The notes below the pieces were generated by a model. The model searched no databases and was not told where the DNA came from. It saw only the letters and a program-made list of their open reading frames with translations. Positions 51,135 to 63,555 of a DNA stretch of 64,000 nt are shown here, in pieces. Numbering within the stretch: position 1 is the stretch's first letter; each line of letters starts with the position of its first letter. A program made the position numbers and the translations under genes. Origin of the DNA: Piscicola geometra (lineage: Eukaryota > Annelida > Clitellata > Hirudinida > Piscicolidae); the NCBI GenBank assembly GCA_943735955.1, contig OX030959.1, forward strand, positions 3,772,717-3,836,716, given 5' to 3'.

Positions 51135-51394
51135 GATGATAATGATGATGATAATGATGATGATGATGATGATGATGATAAGATGATGATGATTAGAAAA
51201 AAGACAAGTTATTAAATATTTCAAGCGTGGTGGTGATGTCATCATGAGATTTTCGCTATATAAATACTCACTCACTCACTCACATTTGTCATGAAGGATA
51301 TTAAACTTAGTGACAATTAATGCTGAGTATTGTTGGAGGGAAATAAAAACAAGAGTTGTAACAGTGGTGGTGGTCGTAAATGAGATGGTGGTTC

Positions 51395-51427
<33 letters not shown>

Positions 51428-52690
51428 ATGTGATAAAGATGGTGGTAGTGGTGGAGATGGCAGTGGAGGTAGTGGTGGAGATGGCAGTGGAGGTAGTGGT
51501 GGGGCAGTTTGAATGAGAAAGAGTAAGGGGTGGTGATGGTGGTGCCTAAGTGAGGGGGTGGTTTATATGGTGGTAGTGCAGTAGTTAGGGAGAGAGGCTG
51601 TGATGATGGTGGTGATGCAGTAGTGAGTGGGTGTACATTTAAAACTGTAGTTGAATGAGATTTCATTGACTAAAACGTCCAACTTACATCATCACTACCA
51701 CCAACGAATACACACACACAAACACACACACAAACACACACACAAACACACACACACGCACATAAACACACATATACACACAAACACACACACACGCACG
51801 CACGCACACACAAACAGCATGACATAGTGATTAAAACAAGAAGGAAGGAGAAAACAGCTGCATCGTCATGAATGAGTTTGGAGGTGGAAGCGACACAAAG
51901 AAGAAGACAGCGATATGGAGTATGTGGTGGTGATGGCAGTGGAGGTGAGGAGCTCACAAACGATGACACTTGCAAGAAACCTGAATCGAAATGCAAATGA
52001 ACCTTCACTCACTCACTCACTCACTCACTCACTCACTCACTAACTCACTCACTGACTCACTCACTCACTGACTGACTGACTGACTCACTCACTCACTCAC
52101 TCATTCACCTAAAAAATGAGTAAATAAATTAATGCAAACCTCTTCGTGTGACGAAACAAAGAGAAAAAAACATAAAATGTTGTAAACACATAAAACACAC
52201 AAGTGCCTATGTACAAATATATGCACACTGTCACACACACATACACACACATATACACACACATACAAATACTAACACATAAGCAAATGATGACCACTCA
52301 TGATGATGATGATGATGATGATCCACAATAAACGAGTATACATTCTATGAGAAGAATAGAAGATAATAGTCTTTAGTGATAATATTGGTTTTGTTGATGA
52401 CGATGACGACGATGGTGATGATGATGATTATATAGCGCATAATTAATGACCCTTCAAATAACGACGTCGAGATTGCCACACAGCACTGGCAGCGCAAACA
52501 GTCATTTACTGTCAAAAGACACGCGCAAGGTGATGATGATCATGATCTAGTTAGGTGCACCACTCAAGTGTGCATTCGCCTCGTGACCCAATTATTCACA
52601 CGCGCGTATACATACACACGCACACACACATACATCCACACATACATACTCACTTACACACACACACATACACACGCACATATGCACACA
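51135..52690. repeat. Cluster of short microsatellites
   Basis: (GAT)n at 51130-51195, (GTA/GTG)n at 51395-51500, (CA)n at 51705-51815, (CTCA)n at 52003-52105, (CA)n at 52195-52270, (GAT)n at 52300-52322 and CA-rich 52595-52690. No gene is seen between them. Confidence 0.85.
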
Positions 52691-53344
52691 TCGATATGAC
52701 AAGTCTATAATATATATATATAGATAGATAGACGTAAGTTCTGAAAGCCTTGTTCGCTTTTCGACAAATGGAGGAAGTGGGGGAGAATTATTTTAATTAT
52801 AATTATGATTATTATAATAAATATAATAATAATTAATATGATATTTATAATAATAATTATTATAAATATTATTATTGTTATGTTCAAATGGCGGCCACCA
52901 CGACGAATGAACTGAAATGATCATTCAGGAAACTCAGGAGCTGGAGCGACTTTGCGCACGCGCATTAAACTATGATAGTGCATCATGGTGGTGCGAAAGG
53001 GAGGAGGAGGAAATGGAAGAGGTAGAGTGATGGGGAGAAGGAAGAGGAAGGGGAGGAAAAAGAGAAGGGGGGGAGGAGGAGAGAGGACAATAAGAAGTAA
53101 GAGTTACAATCCATTAGAATACCCTAATGATTTCAAACGATTTCAAAGTGGGAAAGTTGATGGAGACAAAGTCATGATTATGGTCACAAGGGATATAATA
53201 ATATTATTAATAATAATAAAAATAATGATAAAAATATATAAAAATTCTAGAAGAATGAAATCGGAGTAATCCATTTTGAATTTAAAAACTAAAAGTCAAC
53301 TTCTTCCTCAAAAAACAGCACAAAGAGCTATCTTCCTCGAGCAC

Positions 53345-53640
53345 CTCATTACTGCACCACCACCACCCCCACCACCAGCCCCACTACCACCACTACCACC
53401 ACTACCACCACCACCACCACCACCACCACCACCACCACTACCAGCCCCACTACCACTACCACTACCACTACCCCCACCACTACCACTACCACCACCACCA
53501 CTACCACTACCCCCACCACTACCACCACCACCCCAACAACTACTACTACTACACCATCACCACTACTACTTCTACCACCACTATCACTAAAACCATCACC
53601 CCTACTACTACTCCAGGAATAACCCACTCCCCTCCCCACC
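53345..53640. repeat. (CCA/CTA)n repeat past the MARK stop
   Basis: Mixed CCACCA, CCACTA and CCCCCA array just downstream (in MARK orientation) of its stop codon, in the presumed 3' untranslated or flanking DNA. Confidence 0.9.
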
Positions 53641-53693
53641 CCCTCCCCCCCCCCCCCACAAAAACCCCACCATCCCATCCCACCCCACAACCC

Positions 53694-56600
53694 CTACAGC
53701 CTCATCTCCTCGGAGATCTTCGAGGCGATGTTCTTAAATCCGATCGAAGTGCCGCTGATGCGTTTGAAGCGAACGCCGTTGAGCGAGAGGCGCGGCAGCT
53801 TGCACACCTCCATCTCCCATTGCACCAACGCGTCGGCGTCGCCATGGCAGCAGAGAAGAAGGAATCTGTCACGTGGTGGTGGTGGTGGTGGCGAGGGGGG
53901 TGGGTGGAGAATGCGGTGGTTGGTGGCTTAGTGGTGGAGGAGAGTCGTTGGTGGCGGGAAAGGGTAGTTGTGGTTGAAGTGGTGGGTTAGTGGTGGAAAT
54001 TGCGGTTGTGATAAAGTTGGTTGGGAGTGATTTACTAGGATAAAAAAGAGTTATACCATTCCCATAAGGTCAGTAGACTGAAATACATCACACCGAGAGA
54101 AACATACCACACCAGCTCACAGCCATTAAATACGATCCAATCCATACAACCACATCCCCACCAACTAGACAACCACACACACCCCTCCTCTTCTCTCCTC
54201 CCCCCCCCCCACAGCCACACAAGCACACAAGCACACAAGCACACAAGCACACAAGAACGCAAACAGGCACGCAAGCACACAAGCACACAAGCACACAAGC
54301 ACACAAACAGGCACGCACACAAGCACACAAACAGGCACGCACCGATCCCGCTGCTCGAAGTCGCACTGGTTGCTCTCCAAGACCCTCCTTATCTCCTTCA
54401 CCATGTCATTAGGCTCCATCGAACTGGTCGTCTGTGTGTGTGTGTATGTGTGTGTGTGTGTGTGCGTGTGTGTTTGTGTGTATGTGTGTGCGTGTGTGTG
54501 TTGTGGTAAGATGATGTGGTCTGGTGGTGGTGGTGGGATCTGGTGCATCAAGAACCACCCACGCACCTTCATACTCCAGGTGAAGCGTAGTGATCGTGGC
54601 TTCGAGACGAGTGGAGAATTGAAACCACCACCCAAACCGCCATAGCCACCCCCACCACCCACTCCATCAGCCGCCCCTGCGGGCTGGTGACTGGGCGTTG
54701 TTGGTGCCTGATCCATTGTGGTTCTAAGGGTGGGAGAAGGCGGGTTGGAGGAATGGAAGGGGTGAATGAAAAGATGGTTGGTGGGTGGGTGGTTGAGTAG
54801 GTGGTAGGTGGGTGGTTGAGTAGGTGGTGGGTGGGTGAATGATGGATAGAGTGACTTAATGAGAAAGAACGTGAGCCGAAAGTGTGGAATTAAAGGTTTA
54901 TATGGCAGCAGCAGCATCATCAACATCACCATCAGCACCAACATCATCACCGCCACCACCGCCACTAAACCCTCAAGACGTACCTCCGTCCGAACTTCGA
55001 AGTGATCTTTTCGAGGAAGGACGAACGGTTGGAGGAGGAGTAGGAGGGGGTGGTGGGGGGGCCGTTAAGGGTGCCTGTGGGTCCGGCCCTACCAGGCACG
55101 CCACACACCGTGCTGCGAGCGCCCACCCCCCTCGGAAACTTATCGGCGGCTTGGTTGGTCGACTTGGTGGCGGTGGTGGCTGTGGTGGTGGCGACAGTTC
55201 TGTGGTGGTTGAAGGGTTGTTAGTGGTGGTAGGTTGGCCGAGGAGAGTTCACTAATGGGTAAGTCTGATGCCAGAAACTCTCCTATGCACTTGTGTCCAG
55301 TATGCCAACCCCCCTCACTCTTTCTTTTCCTACCCCCCTCTTTTCTCCCCATCCCCTCCCTTCTTCAATTTGCCTCATCCTCCCTCGCCAACCCCCCCTA
55401 CCATCCCACCCACCTGATGGAGTGAGAGGTTCTGGATGGATGGAAGGAGGAGGAGAGATTCTGCGAAGTGATCGACTGCTTGACGGACTTGGGAGTGTCC
55501 TTTGGCGAGGCGCTTTGGGAGAGGCCGCTGTGGTGGTGGTGGTGATGATGATGATGATGATTGTGGTGGTGGTTGTGATGATGATGATGATTGTGGTGGT
55601 GGTTGTGATGATGATGAATGCGGTGGTGGTGGTGGTTGTGATGATGATGATTGTGGTGGTGGATGTGATGATAATGATTGTGGTGGTTGTGATGATGATG
55701 ATTGTGGTGGTGGTGGTAGGGTGGTTGAGTTTTTGGAAGTATAATTGATAATGTATGGTGGGTGTTGTAGTGGTGGTTATGATGGTGAGGCTGACGACAT
55801 ACTGGTGTTGTTGAAATAGTGTTGATGGCGTTGAAGAGTGATGGGTGTGTGACTGGATAATGAGGGTGGTGTGGTTGAGGTTGTGGTGGTGTGGTTGAGG
55901 TTGTGATGGTGTGGTTGAGGTTGTGATGGTGTGGTTGAGGTTGTGGTGGTGTGGTTGAGGTTGTGATGGTGTGGTTGAGGTTGTGGTGGTGTGGTTGAGG
56001 TTGTGATGGTGTGGTTGAGGTTGTGATGGTGTGGTTGAGGTTGTGGTGGTGTTGTTGAGGTTGTGATGGTGTGGTTGAGGTTGTGATGGTGTGGTTGAGG
56101 TTGTGGTGGTGTGGTTGAGGTTGTGATGGTGTGGTTGAGGTTGTGATGGTGTGGTTGAGGTTGTGGTGGTGTGGTTGAGGTTGTGATGGTGTGGTTGAGG
56201 TTGTGATGGTGTGGTTGAGGTTGTGATGGTGTGGTTGAGGTTGTGGTGGTGTGGTTGAGGTTGTGATGGTGTGGTTGAGGTTGTGATGGTGTGGTTGAGG
56301 TTGTGTAGGTGTGGTTGAGGTTGTGATGGTGTGGTTGAGGTTGTGATGGTGTGGTTGAGGTTGTGATGGTGTGGTTGAGGTTGTGGTGGTGTGGTTGAGG
56401 TTGTGATGGTGTGGTTGAGATAGTGGTGGTTGTGTGATATCAATGGTAATACCATCAAGGTAGCTGTGCTAAAAATGATTATTAAGGTAAAGAGGATGTG
56501 TGGACGTTACACAACTTGCGTACTTTAACTACAGCAAACCATCTATGACGTCAACTGAAGCAACAGCAACAGAATCAATAACAATAGAAAAAACAAACAG

Positions 56601-59600
56601 CGACAACAACAACAGACAGGAAAAAAACAATAACATCAACAACAACAAAACGACAATAACACAAAGCAATAAAATCAACAACGACAATAACTCAAAGCAA
56701 CAATATCAACACAAACAATATCAACAACGAAAAAACAGCAACAACAACAACAACAAGCCACCTTTCATGGGTGATGGCTGGTGGAATGGTGCTGCTGCTG
56801 CTGTTGGTGGTGTCTGTACAGGCGCGACTGTCAGTCAGTAGTTTGTGGTTGTCGTGTAGTGTCTTGCTGTGTTTAAGTGATGTGTTGTTGTTGCTTTTGT
56901 TGAGGCTGTTGTTGTTTGTGGTTGTGCCGTTGTTGTTGTGTTTGTTTAGAGTGTTGCTGTTGTCTTCGACGTTGTTGTTGTTGTTGTTGCTGTTGCTGAT
57001 GGTGGTGGTGGTGGAATCTTTGTTTTTGTGGAGTTTGTTATTGTTGTTGTTGTGGATGGAGGTGGTAATGAAAGGGATGCTGGATGGCGGGTCTTCTAAT
57101 CCCTGTGGATGGATTGAGGGATGAATGGATGGATGGACGGATGGATTGAGGGATGAATGGATGGATTGAAGGATGAATGGATGGATGTATGGATGGACGG
57201 ATGGATGGATGTATGGATCAATAGATGAATGGGTAAAGGTGAGATATTAAAGCTTCAAGAACCTATCCAAAAAATCCAAACAATGGTTTCCAGATATTTG
57301 CTAGTAATCTTATACAATAAATGTCGATGATGATGATGAATGTTGATAATTTGCAAGTAAAATCACACCGTCAACAGAACAAATAACCCTCAGCAAACCA
57401 CAATGCTGCCATTTCAAATCCACCACCATAACACACCACCTGACCATACCCCTACAACACCACGCCACATCAACACCATCACAACCGAAACCAAAACCAA
57501 ACCATCCCACTACACCACGTCACTTCAACAACACCACAATACACTACACCATACCACATCACCATATCACCACACCACACCACACCAACACACCACACCA
57601 ACACACCACACCACACCAACACACCACACCACACCACACCACACCAACACACCACACCAACACACCACACCACACCACACCAACACATCACACTACTCAA
57701 CATCATGCAAACACCACACTACTCAACATCATGCAAACACCACACTACACAACAAGACCACCACACAACACAACCACACCATTTCAACAACAACACCACG
57801 ACAACACTCACCATGAGTTGTTGTTCATCAATCAGGAGCGCATTGACGTCATCAAAGACATTGTTGTCGAGGTCATTGTCAACAATGTTGATGTTGTTGT
57901 TGATGACGTAGGCGTCCTTGTTGAACGAGTTGTTGTTGTTGAGGGTGGAGGTGTTGCAGGATGTGGCATTGTTGTCGTTGTTGTCGTTGTTGCTCTTGTT
58001 GCTTTTAGAGTTGTTCGCTGTAGTGTGGTTGTTGCTGTTGTTGTTGGAAAGGGATGGTGAGTTGGGTTCGTTGCTGTTGTGTTGTGAAAGTACAGGCTTG
58101 TTGATTTTGTACTGCGGGAAGATCGGCTTGGGTCGTCTTATGAGCACAATGGCGTTGTTGTTGTCGTGTTTGTTGTTGTTGTTGTTGATGTTGTCGAGAG
58201 CTGTCGCTGGTCGCTTGCTGTGGTCGCCTGTGGTAGATGTGGTGTGGTGAGTGTGGATGTGGTAAGTGTGGATGTGGTCGCCTGTGGTAGTGTGGTAGAT
58301 GTGGTGTGGTAAGTGTGGATGTGGTAAGTGTGAATGTGGTAAGTGTGGATGTGGTGAGTGTGGATGTGGTGAGTGTGGATGTGGTAAGTGTGGGTGTGGT
58401 AGGTGTGGGTGTGGTAGGTGTGGGTGTGGTTAGGTAAATGTGGATGAGTTTAGTGTGGATATTGTAGATGGAACAAATTCTTTCAATTGATACAACAAAA
58501 ATAAAAAAACAAAACCTATAAGCCCCCACAACAACCACTCACCAGGCGTTAGAGCAGCCGCATTACTGTAGCCACTACCAACATTGTTCCCACCACCACC
58601 ACCAGAAGTATTCCCGCCATAAGTCTTCCCGCCATTCTCGTGACTCATTCTGCGACTGTTATCCTTCTGCTGGGGGTTGGTCGAAGCTGGTCGCTGGACC
58701 TTATCGCCAGTGGTGGTTTCCTTGGCGTTCTGATGGGCTGGGATGGTCGCCAAGGCGTTCATGTCGCTGCCAGGCCGGTTCTGGTGGTGGTGGTTGTGCA
58801 GCGGTCGTGACGATAGACTGCTGCTCGGTCGCGAGTCTGAGATCTCGAGCTGTTGTGGTTGGTTGTGCTTTGGGATTGAGTGGGGCTAGGGTTTGTTGTG
58901 GTTGGTTGTGCTTTGGGATTAGGTGGGGTTAGGGTTTGTTGTGGTTGGTTGTGCTTTGGGATTGAGTGGGGTTAGGGTTTGTTGTGGTTTTGTTGTTGTT
59001 GATGTTGGAGTTGGTGGAGTTTGTTGTTCATGTTGTTGTGGCTGTTGTGGGTGATGCTTTTTTGGTTAATGTTGTTGAATGGTTGATGTTGTTGTAGTTG
59101 TTGAGGTTGTGATTAACATTGTTGTGGTTGTTGAGGCTGTGATTAATGTAGTTGTGGTTGATGTAGTTGATATTGCTGAGTGGTTCTAAACGGTTCTAAA
59201 TAATAAAAAGAAAACAAAACAAGCTGAGCTAAAATTTGCTGCAACAACAACCTCAACAACCACATCCTAAACAAAAACAACCACAATCAAAACAACCCCA
59301 TCAACAACAACAACATCAACAAAAACAACGCCGCCAACAGCAACAACAGCAACAACACAACGAAATACAACAGCAACAACCTCAGGGTTAGGTCTGCAGA
59401 GGAGGAGGTAGGTGGCCATGAGGTTGTCGTACTTGTTCGACGTGAGCGAGTGCTGTACGTCCTTCTCGCTGTAGCCCATGGCGACCAGCATGTCTGTGTG
59501 GTCGTTGTGGTTGTGGTTGTTGTTGTTGTTGTGGTCGTTGTGGTTGTGGTTGTTGTGGTTGTTGTTGTTGTTGTGGTTGTTGTTGTCATTGTGGTTGTGG

Positions 59601-60260
59601 TGACTAGTGTGGTGGGAGTGGCTTTGTGGTGGTTTTGTTGTGGCGGCTTTGTTGTTTTTGTTGTTGTGGCGACCAGCATGTCTGTGTCGTTGTGGTTGTT
59701 GTTGTCATTGTGGTTGTTGTTGTGGTTAGTGTGGTGGGAGTGGCTTTGTGGTGGTTTTGTTGTGGCGGCCTTGTTGTTGTTGTTGTGGCGACCAGTATGT
59801 CTATGTTGTGGTGTTTTTGTTGTTGTTGTTGTAGTGGCTTTTTGATGTAGTTGATGTTGTTGTTGTGAATTTGTTGATGTTGTTGTTGTGAATTTGTTGA
59901 TGTGGCTTTGTTTTTTGTTGTTGTTGCAGTTTTAGTGGCTTTATTGTGGTTTTTGTTGTAGTAACGTTGCTATAGTGGTGAAACAACCCCCCTTATCACC
60001 ATCTTCACCATCATCTTTATCACCTTTATTATTGTCATCACAACCAAAACCATCCTCACCACCATCACAACCACAACCACCACCACAACCACCACCACAA
60101 CCACAACCACCACCACAACCACCACCACAACCACCACCACCACAGGGAAGCATAGCGACTCACCGACGACTTTGTGGTTGGTGCTTCTGATGGCTTCTTG
60201 GTATGGCCTCAGTTTGACGTCCTCGTAACCCAGGTTGATCCACGGATCCCCCATGATGGT
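53694..60260 (-). CDS. MARK: MARK / PAR-1 Ser/Thr kinase, C-terminal two thirds
   Basis: MARK/PAR-1 kinases phosphorylate tau/MAP-type proteins and set cell polarity. Ten exons: 60260-60164, 59493-59381, 58849-58543, 58227-57812, 57102-56762, 55527-55414, 55199-54984, 54723-54567, 54431-54343 and 53865-53694. All junctions keep phase (673 residues). First exon: end of the catalytic region ([19 protein letters not shown]). Second: UBA domain ([30 protein letters not shown]). Then a long spacer, Ser/Asn-rich, with [10 protein letters not shown] and [12 protein letters not shown] as in other MARKs. Last three exons: KA1 domain ([53 protein letters not shown]-stop). The kinase core lies right of 64000. 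The Asn tracts in 58227-57812 and 57102-56762 are unusual for the family. Confidence 0.96.
54195..54341. repeat. (AAGCACAC)n repeat at a KA1-exon donor
   Basis: About 17 octamer units with AAACAGGC variants. On the MARK strand it reads GTGTGCTT, beginning right at the donor of exon 54431-54343. Confidence 0.93.
54433..54512. repeat. (GT)n repeat at a KA1-exon acceptor
   Basis: About 80 bp of GT with GCGT and GTAT variants. On the MARK strand it is (CA)n, and its last bases form the acceptor cacacag of exon 54431-54343. Confidence 0.93.
55528..55730. repeat. GGT/GAT trinucleotide repeat in a MARK intron
   Basis: Blocks of TGTGGTGGTGGTTGTGATGA, repeated about seven times, starting at the acceptor of exon 55527-55414. 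Confidence 0.9.
55865..56430. repeat. 18-bp minisatellite (GTGGTTGAGGTTGTGATG)
   Basis: About 31 units in register, varying almost only at one position (gtgatg or gtggtg), in the same MARK intron. Confidence 0.97.
57112..57225. repeat. (GGAT)n-derived repeat in a MARK intron
   Basis: ATGGATGGATGGACGGATGG and related units with GATTGAGGGATGAAT inserts. Confidence 0.9.
57530..57780. repeat. CACACCACAC/CAACACACCA repeat in a MARK intron
   Basis: Degenerate CACACCA pentamer/decamer array, then three copies of CATCATGCAAACACCACACT. Confidence 0.88.
58232..58440. repeat. 12-15-bp GTGGTAAGTGTGGAT repeat in a MARK intron
   Basis: About 15 units (GTGTGGATGTGGTAAGTGTG), abutting the acceptor of exon 58227-57812. 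Confidence 0.9.
58852..58992. repeat. About 46-bp repeat with GGGTTAGGGTTT, three copies
   Basis: Units of TTGTGGTTGGTTGTGCTTTG then GGATTGAGTGGGGTTAGGGT, next to the acceptor of exon 58849-58543. Confidence 0.9.
59500..59905. repeat. GTT/GTG-rich MARK intron repeat with larger duplications
   Basis: GTTGTGGTTGTTGTTGTTGT arrays. A block of about 100 bp containing TGGTGGGAGTGGCTTTGTGG, TGGTTTTGTTGTGGCGGC and GGCGACCAGCATGTCTGTG is duplicated (about 59605-59690 and 59730-59805). The GCGACCAGCATGTCTGTG part copies the first 18 nt of the UBA exon acceptor region (59482-59499). Confidence 0.85.
60053..60145. repeat. ACAACCACCACC repeat in a MARK intron
   Basis: CAACCACCACCACAACCACC units close to the donor of exon 60260-60164. 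Confidence 0.88.
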
Positions 60261-60429
60261 CTGTCGTGGGGTAGTTGCGATGGTGAAGGATGATGCTTTT
60301 GGGTGGCGGGTTGGGGGCATGGTGTGGTGGTGAGGGGCAAAATATGGTGATGGGTGGTGAGAGGGCGGGTGGGGGGATGGTGTGGTGGGTTAGGGGGTGT
60401 TGTGGATGTGTCGCAGTGTGGTGGTAAAG

Positions 60430-60620
60430 GGGTGGAGATGGTGTGATTTTGGTGGGTGGATGGTGGTGGGTGGTGTGGTGTTGGGTGGTGTGGTGTTGGG
60501 TGGTGTGGTGTTAGGTGGTGTGATGTGGTATTGGGTGGTGTAGTGTTAGGAGGTGTAGTGTTCGATAGTGAGGTGTTGAGCGGTGTGGTTTTGGGTGGTG
60601 CGCTGGTGTGCTGATGAATG
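60430..60620. repeat. GGTGGTGTGGTGTTG repeat in the upstream MARK intron
   Basis: About ten degenerate units of GGGTGGTGTGGTGTT. Confidence 0.88.
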
Positions 60621-60649
60621 TTGGCTAGTGTTGTGGATGATGGATGGTG

Positions 60650-61660
60650 GTGGATATTAGTATTGCATGAATAGTATGGAATGAAATGTTGAATGGTGCT
60701 GATGAATAAATGGATATGCGTATTGAAGATAAAAAGTGAATGGTTGGTTTCTTGTAATGAGAAATTGATGAATAAATAGATGGATAGAGGAATGATAGAG
60801 TGGAGGAATGGATAGATGGATGATAAAATGGAAGAATGGATAGATAAATAAATAGATGAATGAATAAATGGAAGGAGATTTCAGTGGATGAATGAAGATA
60901 ATAAATCAAAGGATTATGAGTGGTGGGAAGGCATTATTCACAAACTCCAATGAGTGCATGGGAAAAGGATGAAGTCAGTAAATAGGTGAAGGAAGGAAGA
61001 GGATTGAATAATGGAGGAAGAATGATGGAGAAAGAAGGATGGAGGAGGAAGAATGGAGGAAGAGGAGGAATGGAGGAGGAAGAATGATAAAATATTTAAC
61101 AGATAAAGGAGCAAAAAGACGCTAAGAAAAATAAGCATCTGGAAGGGATGATTAATGGTGGATGGGTGAATTAATGAAGTGATGAGTGAAAGAAAAGTGA
61201 AGAAAATGAAAAAAGAAGGAAAGTATGATGAATGCTTCTGCAGCTGTCAGAAGCGCATGCAGAAATGAAGATGCCTCAGTGCATTGGAGGTGCATGGAAA
61301 GATGGAAGGAAGAAATGAATGGATGAATAAATAGATGGATGGATGAATGGATGGATGAATAAGTGAATGAAAGGATGGATGAATGGATGAAGAAGATGGA
61401 TAGATGGATGAATGAAAGAGATGAATAGATGGAGGAATAGATGAAAAAAACGAATGGATGGGTTAAAAATAGTTTTTAATACACAGGGAAAAGTAATGAT
61501 AAAAAGATAAAAATATAAAAATTAATAAAAAAAGATAGTGGTGTGATTGGGCAATGGAGCTCTGATGGTGGAAGGAAAGAAAGAAACGATGGAGAGATGA
61601 TGGTAAAAAAAAAGAAACGAAAGGATAGAGAGATAGTAGATGTGAGTAAACGCATAGAAA
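60650..61660. repeat. Diffuse GGAT/GAAT purine-rich repeats
   Basis: Long tract of ATGGATGGATGAATG-type degenerate repeats and GGAGGAAGAATGG units; one strand is strongly purine-biased. No exon seen. Confidence 0.75.
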
Positions 61661-62144
61661 TGAAGAACACACTTGAGCGAGAGATTAATTAGAAGAACAT
61701 AAAACCACTCATCCTCCTGTCTCTCATTTGTATTTTTAGCCTTTGATGGTGCATAGTTTTTTTTAAGTTTTAACGCATTTATTAGATTTATTTACAATTT
61801 TTTAATTATCATGTTTATTTAATTATCTTATTTATACTTGGAGAAAGAAACAATTTCAGGGTGTTGATGCGTGGAATCGTGAGCAAGAAGTTATTTGAAG
61901 CGACTTCAAAGAGGTTTACAAACACGTTCTGCCATTCCCAAAAACAACATTTCTATCTCGACTTATAAAGACGAGCATATTTTTCACAAGTTTTAGAGCG
62001 TAACTTTTTGAAAAGAGCAATTTTAAATAACATTTAGGCGCGAACAGCTCCATTTTCCCGCGAAAACCTCAACTTCGAATGCCTGTGAGTCAACCAGCAC
62101 CCGCATTTCAACCAGCCAAGTACAAATCCCTTAGCATTAAAATA

Positions 62145-62467
62145 GCTATCATCATCATCACCACCACCACCAGAAGCAATATTAGCATTTCCTCCACCAC
62201 CACTATTTTCATCCTTATTATCATCATCATCATCACCTTCATCATCATCATCATCATCCTCGTCATCATCACCTTCATCATCATCATCATCACCTTCATA
62301 ATCATCATCATCATCCTCACCAGCACCACAAAGCAAATTAGGCTAGCATGGCGATGTTGCTACAAACTCACCTTCCCCTGCACTAACACAGCACTTCTCC
62401 CGCGATAATCGCTATGACGTCATCATCATCATCGCCATCATCCTCGCCATCATCACCATCATCATCG

Positions 62468-62520
<53 letters not shown>

Positions 62521-62540
62521 GTCATCATCATCATCATTCG
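62145..62540. repeat. (ATC)n / CACCATCATC repeats
   Basis: Two arrays, 62145-62330 (CATCATCACCTTCATCATCA) and 62416-62537 (near-pure ATC), separated by about 85 bp of unique sequence. Confidence 0.9.
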
Positions 62541-62631
62541 CCACAGGTGTAACTTTCAAAGCCTGGAAGACTGGCTGAATCGATATATTAACTGCATGAG
62601 CACTCTATTAATGATGCCCAAGCTATCATAA

Positions 62632-62995
<364 letters not shown>

Positions 62996-63555
62996 AATGT
63001 ATGAATTTACTCGCTTATAAATCTCATCATTACTTCACTTTATTAATCGATAACTTATCTTATCAATCTTCGTATTTTTTGTTTTCATCTTAGCAAATGA
63101 TGCAATCGGTTTAGTCATTTCCAATGTAAATACTAATACAAATATGATAAGGGTGTGGTCGGTAGCAGGTGGGTTGTGGTGGTGATGATGATGGCGTTGA
63201 TTGATATGCCGGTGCTGGTAATGATGATGGCGATGATGATGATGATTGAGACATTTTAAGTAACTAATAGGTCATAATGCGACCTCCATGAATAATGAAC
63301 AGACAGAACAGTCAATTAAAACTAATAAGGTGTTTTTAATTGAATATACAGGCAAGAATATAACCTAGAGTCTCCACAGCAAGTCACAACCCCTCTCCTA
63401 ATTGAATTATACTCTCCTCCATCCTCTTTCCCACTTAAATTACACGCTTTTCCTGCCTCCTCCCCCTTGAATCATCCGCTCTCCACCCCCTCTCACCCAC
63501 CGTAAATCACCCCTTCCTCTTCCACATCCCCCCACTCAAACCCCCCTTTTTTAAA

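Larger units (their letters stand above)
45673..53340. other. Intergenic region between vWA gene and MARK
   Basis: Mostly simple repeats. GC-richer unique islands at 47100-47230, 48230-48480, 49180-49260, 52440-52600 and 52890-52990 carry no motif I can identify. The unseen 5' exons of the vWA gene could lie here. Confidence 0.5.

Noticed and set aside
62034..62336. Asp/Glu-rich minus-strand frame
   Set aside because: Generated by (ATC)n repeats; unlike the BRPF Asp tracts there is no adjoining conserved exon.
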